Positions 16,538 through 24,878 of a DNA stretch of 64,000 nt are shown here, in pieces. Source of the DNA: DYJE01 sp964637565 (GTDB lineage Bacteria; Desulfobacterota; Desulfobacteria; Desulfobacterales; Desulfolunaceae); contig CAZWTY010000008.1 in assembly GCA_964637565.1 (NCBI GenBank), positions 1 to 64,000 on the forward strand. The letters run 5' to 3'. Numbering within the stretch: the first letter of the stretch is position 1; every line of letters begins with the position of its first letter. The translations under genes were made by a program, and so were the position numbers. The notes below the pieces were generated by a model that did not search any database, had not been told where the DNA came from, and saw nothing but the letters and a program-made list of their open reading frames with translations.

Positions 16538-18955
16538 TTAGTTACGGAGCGGTTTACCGGTCGTCAACATGGCTTCGATACGAGCGATCGTCTTCTCTTC
16601 TTTCGCGAAGTCGATGAACGCTTCTCTTTCAAGTGCCAGGATGGCTTCTTCTTCCACTTCGCTTCCTTCTTTCACCTGACCGCCGCTGATGACGTAAGCG
16701 ATGCGTTTTGCAAGGTATGCATCGTATTCGCTGACGAATCCGCCGCACTGCATGTTGTAGATCTCAGCGTTGATCATGCCCTGTCCGCCTTCGCCCATAA
16801 CGGTGAGAGGCCGTTTCATGGGAGGAGCGTAACCAGCGTCAACCATGGCGAGAACTTCTTTCTTCGCTTCGCCGATCTGGAGGTCGCGGTTGAGGATGAT
16901 GCGGTCGGTAAGAGCTGAGAGGTGACCGTTTTCAATGGCGTTCGCACCGGACATGGAGTATTTGGCCATGGCGATGTTCAGGAACACGGGTACGAAGAGT
17001 TTGGCAAGGTCGGTGTCTTTTTCGACGCCTGCGGGCAGGGAACGGAGGAATTTCTTCCAGAGGTTCATGCAGCCGCCGCCAGCGGGAAGGAGACCCACGC
17101 CGATTTCAACGAGGCCCATCATGGTATCGCCGGTGGCCACGATTTTGTCAGCAGCGCCAAGGCACACTTCGCAACCGCCGCCCAGGGTCATTCCGTAAGG
17201 AGCGGCCACAACGGGAAGAGCTGAGTAACGGAGATCCTGGAGGCCGAACTGGGCCAGTTTCAGGAAGTCGTCCATTTCAGCGTATTTCTTTTCTTTGCAG
17301 AGCTTCAGAACGTAGGACAGGTCCGCACCGGCAGAGAATGCACCGGGCATTCCGCCAGCCTGGTTACCGATCACGAGACCCGCGCCGTTTTCCATGACGA
17401 AATCTTTCACGCTGCCCATGAACTCGATGATTTCACGGTTGAGGGCGTTCATCTTGGTGGTGAATTCCACGCAGAATACGCCGTCGCCGATATCGATAAG
17501 GGAAACGGAGGGACAAGATTTGACCACTTTGTTGTCGGCTTTGCAGGCAACGAGAGAAAGGGCACTCTTGTTGAGTTTCACTTTCTGGTAGGAGTTGGAT
17601 GCGAAATCGAAGAAGTACTGAACGCCTTTTTCGATTTTGTAGAAAGACTCGTTTCCGCCAGCCAGCATAGCTTTTACGTTGGCAGGAACGGCCATGCCGT
17701 CTTTTTCCATTTTTTCAACGGATTTTTTCACGCCGATGGCATCCCATGATTCGAAGGGACCTGATTCCCAACCGTAACCCCATTTCATGGCGTTGTCGAT
17801 TTCAACGAGGGTATCGGAAATTTCGGGAATTCTGTTGGCGCAGTAGATCAGGGCGTTTGCGGTGCAAGCCCAGGCAAATTTTGCGCCGGCATCTTCACCG
17901 TAAACAACAGCCTGCATTTTTTCAGCCGGAGTGGCAGCTTTTTTAGCAGCATCCAGGCAGGGGAAAGACGGTTTGTTGGCTTCGACGTAGTTCCCGGTTT
18001 TGGGATCGATCATCAGCTTGAGACGTTTTCCCTCGGGAGTTTTTTCTTTTTTGTAGAAACCGGCTTTGGATTTGTTGCCCAGGTTGCCGTCGGCCACGAG
18101 TTTTTTCACGAAGTCAGGAATGACCAGCGTGTCTTTCATTTCGTCGTCGGGGCAGAGTTCGTAGCTGTTGGCAGCCACGTGAACCATGGTGTCGAGACCT
18201 ACGAGGTCTGAGGTACCGAAGATAGCGGTTTTCGGACGGCCCATGGCCGGACCGAACAGAGCGTCAACGTCAGCAACGGTGATGCCGTCAGCTGATGCAA
18301 CAGCCTGCATGATTTTCCCGATACCCTGGATACCGATACGGTTACCGATGAAGTTGGGGGTGTCTTTGGCCCAAACGATACCTTTACCGAGGTTCACTTC
18401 ACCGAAACGTTCCATGAAGTCGAGAACTTCCTGGGTGGTTTCTTTTCCGGGGATGAGTTCGAGAAGGTGCATCCAGCGGACCGGGTTGAAGAAGTGGGTT
18501 CCGAGGAAGTGCTTTTTGAAATCTTCAGAAAGGCCTTCGGAAATCTTGTACAGAGGAATACCGGAGGTGTTTGAAGAAATGATGGAGCCTTTTTTACGGA
18601 TGCCGTCGATGCGTTTGAAAAGATCCTGTTTGATTTTCAGGTTTTCAACAACCACTTCGCAGATCCAGTCGCAATCGGCCAGTTTGTCGAAATCGTCTTC
18701 GAGGTTGCCGGTGGAAACGAGGGCAGCCTGTTTTTTGGTGTAAAAAAGAGCCGGCTGTGACTTCAGGGCAGCCTGCATGCCAGCTTCAACGATTCTGTTG
18801 CGGGCTGCGGGGTCTTTTTTTTCTTCGTCTGTCAGATTGAATGGTACGATGTCCAGCAGCAATACCTTGACTCCGGCGCCGGCGAGCAGAGCGGCAATAC
18901 CGCCACCCATGATACCGGAACCGATAACTGCAGCCTTACTGATCTTTCTACTCAT
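16538..18955 (-). CDS. fadN: 3-hydroxyacyl-CoA dehydrogenase / enoyl-CoA hydratase fusion
   Basis: An 805-residue bifunctional beta-oxidation enzyme. The dehydrogenase comes first: Rossmann loop AVIGSGIMGGGIA, SNTSGIPL, and GTHFFNPVRWMHLLELIPG with the catalytic His, then the C-terminal helical dehydrogenase domain. A crotonase-type hydratase follows at the C-terminus with GGGCEVCLGA and GLVEIGVGLLPAGGG, which keep both catalytic glutamates. This order (dehydrogenase then hydratase) is that of B. subtilis FadN and opposite to E. coli FadB. I chose the ATG at 18953-18955, which has CAGGAGGGA upstream; a longer TTG-started frame overlaps the operator and is unlikely. Codons are notably biased, fitting high expression. 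Confidence 0.93.
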   Translation of the reverse strand: MSRKISKAAVIGSGIMGGGIAALLAGAGVKVLLLDIVPFNLTDEEKKDPAARNRIVEAGMQAALKSQPALFYTKKQAALVSTGNLEDDFDKLADCDWICEVVVENLKIKQDLFKRIDGIRKKGSIISSNTSGIPLYKISEGLSEDFKKHFLGTHFFNPVRWMHLLELIPGKETTQEVLDFMERFGEVNLGKGIVWAKDTPNFIGNRIGIQGIGKIMQAVASADGITVADVDALFGPAMGRPKTAIFGTSDLVGLDTMVHVAANSYELCPDDEMKDTLVIPDFVKKLVADGNLGNKSKAGFYKKEKTPEGKRLKLMIDPKTGNYVEANKPSFPCLDAAKKAATPAEKMQAVVYGEDAGAKFAWACTANALIYCANRIPEISDTLVEIDNAMKWGYGWESGPFESWDAIGVKKSVEKMEKDGMAVPANVKAMLAGGNESFYKIEKGVQYFFDFASNSYQKVKLNKSALSLVACKADNKVVKSCPSVSLIDIGDGVFCVEFTTKMNALNREIIEFMGSVKDFVMENGAGLVIGNQAGGMPGAFSAGADLSYVLKLCKEKKYAEMDDFLKLAQFGLQDLRYSALPVVAAPYGMTLGGGCEVCLGAADKIVATGDTMMGLVEIGVGLLPAGGGCMNLWKKFLRSLPAGVEKDTDLAKLFVPVFLNIAMAKYSMSGANAIENGHLSALTDRIILNRDLQIGEAKKEVLAMVDAGYAPPMKRPLTVMGEGGQGMINAEIYNMQCGGFVSEYDAYLAKRIAYVISGGQVKEGSEVEEEAILALEREAFIDFAKEEKTIARIEAMLTTGKPLRN

Positions 18956-19009
18956 AATTCCCTCCTGTGTATAATAATAACAATGAACTAACCTTTTAGA
19001 ATAACCATA

Positions 19010-19023
19010 TGAATGATCGTTCA
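19010..19023. promoter_or_regulatory. Palindromic operator candidate upstream of fadN
   Basis: TGAATGATCGTTCA, an inverted repeat with one mismatch, 55 nt upstream of the fadN start codon. It has the same TGAAT-N4-RTTCA design as the site at 19301-19314. It resembles the TGAATGA/TCATTCA half sites known for TetR-type FadR of Bacillus, so acyl-CoA-responsive repression is plausible but inferred. Confidence 0.55.
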
Positions 19024-19045
19024 ATCTAAATTAGCGCAATCTTTC

Positions 19046-19074
19046 CAATAACAAACGGGGCCTATTTCTGTCAA
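19046..19074 (-). promoter_or_regulatory. Candidate fadN promoter
   Basis: On the minus strand a perfect -35 TTGACA (19074-19069) is followed after 17 nt by TTATTG (19051-19046), a poor -10. The predicted start near 19039 would put the 19010-19023 palindrome just downstream, a position suited to repression. The -10 weakness keeps confidence low. Confidence 0.4.
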
Positions 19075-19124
19075 GGAAAAAACCTGGGGTTATGGTCTGA
19101 AATATTTCTATTTTCAGGCCATTT

Positions 19125-19149
19125 TATCCATAGCTCCGCACTATGGATA
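19125..19149. repeat. 9-bp inverted repeat upstream of fadN
   Basis: TATCCATAG (19125-19133) and CTATGGATA (19141-19149) are exact reverse complements around a 7-nt loop. No U tract follows on either strand, so it looks more like a protein-binding site than a terminator. Confidence 0.4.
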
Positions 19150-19294
19150 TGCGAAAGCAGAGGCCCTGCAACCCTTACGGATACTCGGGAAACGTTTCTG
19201 GCGAAGCTTGAAATAATATCAAAACAGCACGCTTTTCTCCCGTGTTATTCCAACCATTTTCAAAGCCTGACCGCTTTCTGCATTTCAGCCAGAC

Positions 19295-19320
19295 ATTAAA
19301 TGAATGTTTATTCACTTAAT
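19295..19320. promoter_or_regulatory. Second palindromic operator candidate
   Basis: ATTAAATGAAT (19295-19305) and ATTCACTTAAT (19310-19320) form an 11-bp inverted repeat with one mismatch around GTTT. The core TGAATGTTTATTCA shares the TGAAT-N4-RTTCA design of the site at 19010. Being nearly midway between fadN and the rightward operon, it could act on either. Confidence 0.5.
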
Positions 19321-19638
19321 ATATGGTTTTGCATAAAAACAGCATTCGCACCAGCGGACATAAAAACCTATCGTGCCGCTTTGAAAATCCCGTGTTGGGG
19401 GGAAACCCTTGCAACCTGTGGACAAGGAATCCTCATCCCGGCTAAATTATCAGCAACCCATTGAATCATCTTGAAAAGCTGGCCGGTTTCTGGTATATCG
19501 CTGAACTTGATTCATTGATCATCGCTGATGCGACGTCCTTCCGGGGTCGTCGGTCATGTGGGGGAAAACGACCTTGCACCCGATGCATCGGGGCGCAGGG
19601 AAGGTTTTAAGCTTTACGGAAATTATGAGGAACGATTC

Positions 19639-20682
19639 ATGAATGTTATAGTCCCGGGCAGAGATCTTTCGCTATCGGTCAACCTAAACTCTGTGGTCGA
19701 CTCCATCGTCGACACCCAGCGTCCAAACGGAGACATTCCCTGGTGCGAAGGAAAAAAAACAGACCCCTGGGACCTTGTGGAATCCGCCATGGGCCTTTCC
19801 ATCGGCGGACGTATCGTTGAAGCCCGTAAAGCGTTCAACTGGTTGCAGCAAAATCAACTCGAAGACGGAAGCTGGTACTCGGCCTACATGGACAGCGTGC
19901 CCGAAGACAAGACCCACGAGGCCAACATGGCGGCATACATCGCCGCCGGGCAGTACCATCATTATTTAATAACGAGAGACAAAGAATACCTGCGATCCAT
20001 GTGGCCCTGTGTCAAACATGCCGTGGATTTCGCCCTGAGCCTCCAGGCACCGGGCGGCGAGATCCACTGGGCCAAAAGTCCCGAAGGCGTGGTGGACCCC
20101 ATGGCTCTGATGACCGGCACCAGCTCCGTGTTCTTCAGCACCAAGTGCGCTCTGGCCATCGCCGAAATCCTGGGAGAAAAAAACGATCACTGGCGGAACG
20201 CCCTTGGCCTGATCCGCGACTCCCTGGCCAAACGTCCCCACAGCTACAACATCAGCAAATCCCGTTTTTCCATGGACTGGTTTTACCCCATCCTCTCCGG
20301 GGCGCTCACGGGAATCGAGGCCCAGAAACGCATCGACAAATACTGGAAGAAATTCGTCGTGGAAGGCCAGGGGGTTCGCTGTGTCTCCGACCAGCCCTGG
20401 GTCACCGTGGCCGAAACAGCCGAATTCGTCCTGACCCTGTCGGCCATGGGCAACGACAAGCTGGCCCGGATCATCTTCGGCTGGATTCAGGACAGACGCT
20501 ACGACGACGGTTCCTACTGGTGCGGTTTCACCTTTCCGGACATGGTGGTCTGGCCCGAAGACAAGCTGTCATGGACCAACGGGGTCGTTCTCATGGCGGC
20601 CGACGCCCTTTACGATCTGACACCCGCCAGCTGTCTGTTTTCCCATGACTACTGGGAACGATCCACAGCGATTCGGCCCTAA
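19639..20682 (+). CDS. Alpha/alpha-toroid protein, prenyltransferase/terpene-cyclase-like
   Basis: A 347-residue protein made of repeats reminiscent of the toroidal helices in squalene-hopene cyclases and prenyltransferases: QRPNGDIPW, QNQLEDGSWYSAY, QAPGGEIHW and YDDGSYWCGF behave like degenerate QW motifs. A cyclase DxDD acid motif is not evident, so it may not be a cyclase; glycoside hydrolases and lyases share this fold. I chose the ATG at 19639 with GAGGA upstream. It is 18 bp before an acyltransferase gene and likely shares its transcript, which suggests processing of a lipid or glycan, but the substrate is unknown. Confidence 0.6.
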   Translation: MNVIVPGRDLSLSVNLNSVVDSIVDTQRPNGDIPWCEGKKTDPWDLVESAMGLSIGGRIVEARKAFNWLQQNQLEDGSWYSAYMDSVPEDKTHEANMAAYIAAGQYHHYLITRDKEYLRSMWPCVKHAVDFALSLQAPGGEIHWAKSPEGVVDPMALMTGTSSVFFSTKCALAIAEILGEKNDHWRNALGLIRDSLAKRPHSYNISKSRFSMDWFYPILSGALTGIEAQKRIDKYWKKFVVEGQGVRCVSDQPWVTVAETAEFVLTLSAMGNDKLARIIFGWIQDRRYDDGSYWCGFTFPDMVVWPEDKLSWTNGVVLMAADALYDLTPASCLFSHDYWERSTAIRP

Positions 20683-20700
20683 GGCGACAGGAAAGACGTT

Positions 20701-21423
20701 TTGAGAAAAGACTACCGTCCCTACTACGTCAAGCAGGCCTATCTCAAATTTCAGAAATTTTATGTCGAGCGTTTTCTCCGGCCCCAGTTCGACCACATGG
20801 GCCGGGGTGGCGCTTACATGAAACCCTGGAATGTGGAGCTTTTCGGTTCCAATATCCGGATTGGCGACTTTCCCACCCTTATCGCGGCGCCCGACCGCAA
20901 AGTCCGTTTCACGGTATGGGCCGGCGAACCGGATATCGTGGGAATCGATATCGGCGATTACTGCCTGATCTGCCCGGGTGTCCGCATTGCGGCATCCCGG
21001 CAGATATCCATCGGCAACAGCTGCATGATCGCCAGCGGAGCCTACCTCACCGATTCGGACTGGCACGATATCTACGACCGGAGCATGCCCGTGGGCAAAT
21101 CGGCCCCCATCATCCTCGAAGAAAACGTGTGGATCGGGGACAGCGCCATTGTGTGCAAAGGGGTCACCATCGGCAAAAACAGCATCATCGGGGCCGGTTC
21201 GGTGGTGGTTTCCGACATCCCGGCCAATGTGATCGCCGCAGGCAACCCGGCCCGGGTGGTCCGCGAACTGGACACGAACGAAACCATGAAAACCCGGGCG
21301 CACTGGCTGTCCAATCCCAAAAAACTCTCCCGGGATTTCGACATTCTCGACAGGGCACAGCTCAAGGGCAACACCCTGCTCGGCTGGATGAGATCCGTGT
21401 TTTTCCCCCGTGAAGGTGACTGA
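20701..21423 (+). CDS. Hexapeptide-repeat (LbH) acyltransferase
   Basis: A 240-residue left-handed beta-helix protein of the acetyltransferase family (WcaF/maltose O-acetyltransferase-like). Hexapeptide turns are clear in VGIDIGDYCLICPGVRI, ISIGNSCMIASGAYL, VWIGDSAIVCKGVTIGKNSI and IGAGSVVVSDIPANVIAAGNPA, and the DSDWHD His is in the usual catalytic place. It begins with TTG at 20701 preceded by AGGAAAG. The next gene starts within its stop codon (TGATG). The acyl donor and acceptor are unknown. Confidence 0.82.
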   Translation: MRKDYRPYYVKQAYLKFQKFYVERFLRPQFDHMGRGGAYMKPWNVELFGSNIRIGDFPTLIAAPDRKVRFTVWAGEPDIVGIDIGDYCLICPGVRIAASRQISIGNSCMIASGAYLTDSDWHDIYDRSMPVGKSAPIILEENVWIGDSAIVCKGVTIGKNSIIGAGSVVVSDIPANVIAAGNPARVVRELDTNETMKTRAHWLSNPKKLSRDFDILDRAQLKGNTLLGWMRSVFFPREGD

Positions 21424-21767
21424 TGGGCGAGCGAACCGGGGTTCAAGACCTCGTGCTGATATACCTGGAAGACAAGCCCTACAGCTTCGCCCGTATTGAA
21501 GACATCCGGGACGACTGGAAAAAAGGCTGGTACCACGTCACGCTTCTTCTGCTTCAGGTGCCGCTTCTGGTGGTGACCTGGATACTTCGCGACGCTTACA
21601 TCGACGGAGCCGAGTTCACCATGGACGGCAAACGGATCAGACTCGAGAAGGTCGTGGCCCCTTTGACTGAAGCACCCGAACCGGAGCCCTCGGCAAAGGA
21701 CACCAAAGAACCCTCTGGGAAAAAAGACTCCGGAAAAATCATTTCTTTCGATAAACTGAAAAAATAA
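21423..21767 (+). CDS. Small conserved-looking protein of unknown function
   Basis: A 114-residue protein that I do not recognise. The first 65 residues look folded (DLVLIYLEDKPYSFARIEDI, then HVTLLLLQVPLLVVTWILRD, which could be a buried or membrane-associated helix), followed by a Pro/Glu/Lys-rich tail. Its ATG overlaps the acyltransferase stop by one base, so it is translationally coupled and probably works with that enzyme. Confidence 0.65.
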   Translation: MGERTGVQDLVLIYLEDKPYSFARIEDIRDDWKKGWYHVTLLLLQVPLLVVTWILRDAYIDGAEFTMDGKRIRLEKVVAPLTEAPEPEPSAKDTKEPSGKKDSGKIISFDKLKK

Positions 21768-21806
21768 GGACCATCGCGCTTCCAGAGCATAGCGGGCAAA
21801 ACATCC

Positions 21807-22709
21807 ATGGCCGGATCAGGAACTCAGAAAAAGCAGGTGATTTCCGCTTCCCGCCGGACGGACATTCCGGCCTTTTACATGGACTGGTTCATGGAAAGCC
21901 TGGGTCGCGGGTTCTTCCAGGTGGAGAACCCCTTTTCCCGAAAGACGAACCTCGTTCATGTGTCTCCTGAAAACACCGGCACCCTTGTTTTCTGGTCCAA
22001 AAATTTCAGTGTGTTTCTTGAAAACGGTTACGGGGAAAAACTTCGCGACATGGGCTACCACCTTTTTTTCAACTTCACCGTGAATTCGGAAAACCGTCTT
22101 TTGGAACCCCGGGTCCCGGCTCTTGACCGTCGGCTCGCCCAATTCGGGGAACTTTGCCGTCGCTTCGGCCCGGAAACCGTGACCTGGCGTTTCGATCCCA
22201 TCTGCCACTACACCCTGGCCGGCCAAGGCCTGCATGACAACCTGGATGATTTCAACCGGATCGCGGCCAGCGCAGCCCAGGCCGGAATCCGCCGTTGCGT
22301 CACCAGTTTCGTGGACCTGTACGGCAAGGTCCTGGCCAGGGCCAGGGCGATTCCGGGATTCGCCTTTGTCGACCCGACCGCTGACGAAAAACGGACGGTT
22401 ATCCTGAAGCTTGTCAACGTGCTGGAACCCCTGGGCCTTTCCCTGTCTCTTTGCTGTGAGGCTGACCTGATCCAAACCCTTCCCGCCGATTGCGGGATCA
22501 CGGCGAACGCCTGCATCCCCAACCCCCTGCTGGAAAAACTGTCGGGGACCTGTCTTTCCCATGCCAGGGACAGCGGCCAGAGAAAAGCCCAAGGATGCGG
22601 GTGCTATGTTTCCAAAGACATCGGGTCTTACAGGCATCAGCCCTGTCATCACAACTGCGTGTTCTGTTACGCGAATCCAGGCTGGAAAGAGACGGAACGC
22701 CATGGCTGA
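21807..22709 (+). CDS. DUF1848 family protein
   Basis: A 300-residue protein matching the DUF1848 family: the start SASRRTDIPAFYMDWF, NPFSRKTNLVHVSPE, VFWSKNF, and TWRFDPICHY are characteristic. The C-terminus carries a cysteine cluster (GCGCYVSKDIG, then CHHNCVFCYA) with a CxxxCxxC arrangement like an iron-sulfur site, and the fold is thought to be radical-SAM related. Biochemical function is unknown. It overlaps dusB by 8 nt, so a role linked to tRNA or to Fe-S chemistry may be considered, but that is inference from adjacency. Confidence 0.82.
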   Translation: MAGSGTQKKQVISASRRTDIPAFYMDWFMESLGRGFFQVENPFSRKTNLVHVSPENTGTLVFWSKNFSVFLENGYGEKLRDMGYHLFFNFTVNSENRLLEPRVPALDRRLAQFGELCRRFGPETVTWRFDPICHYTLAGQGLHDNLDDFNRIAASAAQAGIRRCVTSFVDLYGKVLARARAIPGFAFVDPTADEKRTVILKLVNVLEPLGLSLSLCCEADLIQTLPADCGITANACIPNPLLEKLSGTCLSHARDSGQRKAQGCGCYVSKDIGSYRHQPCHHNCVFCYANPGWKETERHG

Positions 22710-23721
22710 AATCCGATTTCCCTCTGACGAATTCTTTATTTCAGGCCTTCGTGTCAGCCCGCCGACCGTCCTTGCACCTCTGGCGGGGGTCACTTGTCTT
22801 CCCTTCAGAAAGATGGTCAAATCCATGGGCTGCGGGCTGGTTTACACAGAAATGATCAGTGCCAGGGCTCTTGTCTTTGAATCGGAAAAAACCTGGAAAA
22901 TGATGGAAATCCATAGGACCGAACGGCCTGTCGCTGTCCAGATCTTCGGGTCTGAACCTGATATCATGGCTGAAGCGGCGGCCAGGGTCCAGGCCAGCGG
23001 GGCGGACATGGTGGACATCAATTTCGGATGTTCGGTGAGAAAAGTCGTGAAAACAGGGGCCGGAGTAGCGCTGATGCGTGAACCGGAGCTGGCGGAACAG
23101 GTTTTGAAAGCGGTCCGAAACGTCCTGAGGATCCCTTTGACCATCAAGATCCGCACAGGATGGGACCCTTCAGGCCAGCAGGCCTTCCGGATCGCGGAAC
23201 TGGCGGAACACTGCGGCGTGGACGCCCTGGCCTTCCATCCCAGGACGGCCCAGCAGCGATTTGGAGGCCGGGCAAACAGGACCCTGATCGGTGACATGAA
23301 AAAACGGATCACCATCCCGCTGATCGGGAACGGGGATATCGACTCGGCTGAAGACGCCCTGTCCATGCTTCGTGAAACTGGATGTGACGGGGTGATGATC
23401 GGCCGGGCTGCCATGGCCCACCCCGGCATCTTCGAGGACACGGCCCGGATGCTTGCCGGCCATGGCAACCGGAACCGTTCTTCGGACAGGCATTTCGACA
23501 TGATCGGGCGTTTCGTGGACGAGATGATCGACCATCATGGAGAAGCCATCGCCTGCATGCTTCTTCGGAGCCGGCTGTGTTTCCTGGTGAAAGGACTGCC
23601 CGGGGCCGTGGACTTCCGAAAGAAATTGTCCCATGTCACGACCCGGAACCAGGTGGCGGACCTGCTTCTCGACTTTCGGTCAGCCGTGAAAGCCAGGGAA
23701 TCCGGATCGATTCTGCCCTGA
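22702..23721 (+). CDS. dusB: tRNA-dihydrouridine synthase
   Basis: A 339-residue FMN-dependent enzyme that reduces uridine to dihydrouridine in the tRNA D-loop. Recognisable elements are VLAPLAGVTCLPFRKM, YTEMISARAL, QIFGSEPDIM, DINFGCSVRKVVKTGAG (the catalytic cysteine is in FGCSV; the usual NxGCP is altered to NFGCS), LTIKIRTGWD, ALAFHPRTAQQRF and GVMIGRAAMAHP. I chose the ATG at 22702, overlapping the DUF1848 stop. It is of the DusB/Dus general type rather than DusA or DusC. Its stop lies one base from the convergent queF stop. Confidence 0.9.
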   Translation: MAEIRFPSDEFFISGLRVSPPTVLAPLAGVTCLPFRKMVKSMGCGLVYTEMISARALVFESEKTWKMMEIHRTERPVAVQIFGSEPDIMAEAAARVQASGADMVDINFGCSVRKVVKTGAGVALMREPELAEQVLKAVRNVLRIPLTIKIRTGWDPSGQQAFRIAELAEHCGVDALAFHPRTAQQRFGGRANRTLIGDMKKRITIPLIGNGDIDSAEDALSMLRETGCDGVMIGRAAMAHPGIFEDTARMLAGHGNRNRSSDRHFDMIGRFVDEMIDHHGEAIACMLLRSRLCFLVKGLPGAVDFRKKLSHVTTRNQVADLLLDFRSAVKARESGSILP

Positions 23722-23722
23722 C

Positions 23723-24127
23723 TTATTTTCTCTCGAAGGTGGCCCTGACCGTGGAATCGATGCCGCCCCTCGACGTGAACTCTCCCACCACGTCCATATA
23801 TAACGGCGAAACGGCGGCCACGAGATCGTCGAGAATCTTGTTCACCACATGCTCGTAGAAAATACCCACGTTTCTGTACTGAAGAAGGTAGTATTTCAGG
23901 GATTTCAGTTCGATGATCTTCTGGTCCGGTCTGTAGGTGACGATAATGGAACCGAAATCAGGCAAACCCGTCATGGGGCAGACCGACGTGAATTCAGGCT
24001 GCCGTATGGTGATGTCGATGCTCCGTTTCGCCGCATAGGCGTAGTCGATGGGGTCGAGAACATCCGTCTTCACAAGGTCCGGGCCGTCGGCCTTGTAGTT
24101 GATGGTGTGGGTATAGTCTTTATTCAT
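23723..24127 (-). CDS. queF: NADPH-dependent 7-cyano-7-deazaguanine reductase
   Basis: A 134-residue single-domain (unimodular) QueF that reduces preQ0 to preQ1 on the way to queuosine in tRNA. The nucleophilic cysteine is in FTSVCPMTGLPDFG and the QueF NADPH-binding motif is ELKSLKYYLLQYRN; later residues (IFYEHVVNKI) carry the catalytic Glu/His region. The ATG at 24125-24127 has AGGACAGGAT upstream. It is convergent with dusB, so two tRNA-modification genes face each other, although no other queuosine gene is in the window. Confidence 0.93.
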   Translation of the reverse strand: MNKDYTHTINYKADGPDLVKTDVLDPIDYAYAAKRSIDITIRQPEFTSVCPMTGLPDFGSIIVTYRPDQKIIELKSLKYYLLQYRNVGIFYEHVVNKILDDLVAAVSPLYMDVVGEFTSRGGIDSTVRATFERK

Positions 24128-24238
24128 TATCCTGTCCTGACGTTGGTTGGTGTGTCGATTCGCAGATGGCGCGGCACAGGCCACCTGTCACTAAACGGGA
24201 GCCTCTGCCCTTGGGCCAGCGTGTTTTACGTGTTTCTC

Positions 24239-24439
24239 TCAATGGCCCCGGAACCATTTCATGGCGATCAGAATTGCAAGAATCACTAGAATGATGACGC
24301 CTGGAAGCGTGGTCCAGGATTTGATCCAGGGTTCTCCCCGGGACAGCAGCCGGTCCCGCTCCTTGCTGTACCAGCGCCCCAACAGGAGAGCCACGATGAT
24401 CACAGCGCCGTAGCCAATATACTTTTTAATATCCGACAT
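24239..24439 (-). CDS. Small two-TM membrane protein
   Basis: A 66-residue protein with two hydrophobic segments (about residues 8-21 and 45-62) linked by a charged stretch with several arginines. I do not recognise a family. CTGGAG lies eight bases before the ATG. It is 111 bp upstream of queF in the same direction and may share its transcript. Confidence 0.55.
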   Translation of the reverse strand: MSDIKKYIGYGAVIIVALLLGRWYSKERDRLLSRGEPWIKSWTTLPGVIILVILAILIAMKWFRGH

Positions 24440-24715
24440 AAACTGCTCCAGAACTCAATATCCTGAATACACAAAGTATAATTAAACAATACAACAGGTC
24501 TTCGTCCCTTTTTTTTCAGCGCGACTATAACCCAGCCGCCCCTGTCTTGTCAAAATAACATTGGCAGGGTTTCATAATTGTTCGGATTTCGCCGACAGGA
24601 AAAACAAGGTTCGCATTCGCGATTCGCGTGATCGCACCTTTCGCGACAATGAGCGCGGATCACGCCGATTTTACCGTCCTGACTTTTTCGCTTCGCGAAA
24701 TTAGTGTTTGACAAG

Positions 24716-24749
24716 GGGATTTTTATCTGGTAGCTCTACCTGAAATCCC
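24716..24749. promoter_or_regulatory. Nested palindrome overlapping a possible promoter
   Basis: GGGATTT (24716-24722) pairs with AAATCCC (24743-24749), and inside lies GGTAG-CT-CTACC (24729-24740). It begins just after a perfect TTGACA (24708-24713), so the inner palindrome would cover the -10 position. An operator or a leader-RNA hairpin are both possible. Confidence 0.4.
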
Positions 24750-24795
24750 TCAAGATGACTTTATTTTGATGAATTCCGGAAGCTGTTTTCTGGTT

Positions 24796-24809
24796 GGATC
24801 AGTTGATCC
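24796..24809. promoter_or_regulatory. Short palindrome GGATCA-GT-TGATCC
   Basis: A perfect 6-bp inverted repeat 70 nt before the start of the Asn-rich HTH gene. Possible operator; nothing more can be said. Confidence 0.3.
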
Positions 24810-24878
24810 CATTCTTTTTTCCGAACCCGGCTTTCGTGAAAGATATTATTTTATTTTCAAGCCTAAGGAGCTTATTTT

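Larger units (their letters stand above)
18956..19638. other. Intergenic region between fadN and the toroid gene
   Basis: About 680 bp without a convincing gene between divergent operons. It holds a fadN promoter candidate, two similar palindromes and a further 9-bp inverted repeat (each listed separately). An open frame begins at 19528 but the start I accept is 19639. The remaining sequence is AT-richer than the genes, and I see no tRNA or ORF with a ribosome site. Confidence 0.6.
24440..24878. other. Regulatory-looking intergenic region
   Basis: About 440 bp between divergent genes, with no ORF having a ribosome site. It contains repeated CGCGA/TCGCG-type words between 24610 and 24700 (including TTTCGC/GCGAAA around 24685-24700), a TTGACA at 24708-24713, a nested hairpin at 24716-24749 and a small palindrome at 24796-24809. 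The region looks like a regulated promoter for the gene at 24879. Confidence 0.5.
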
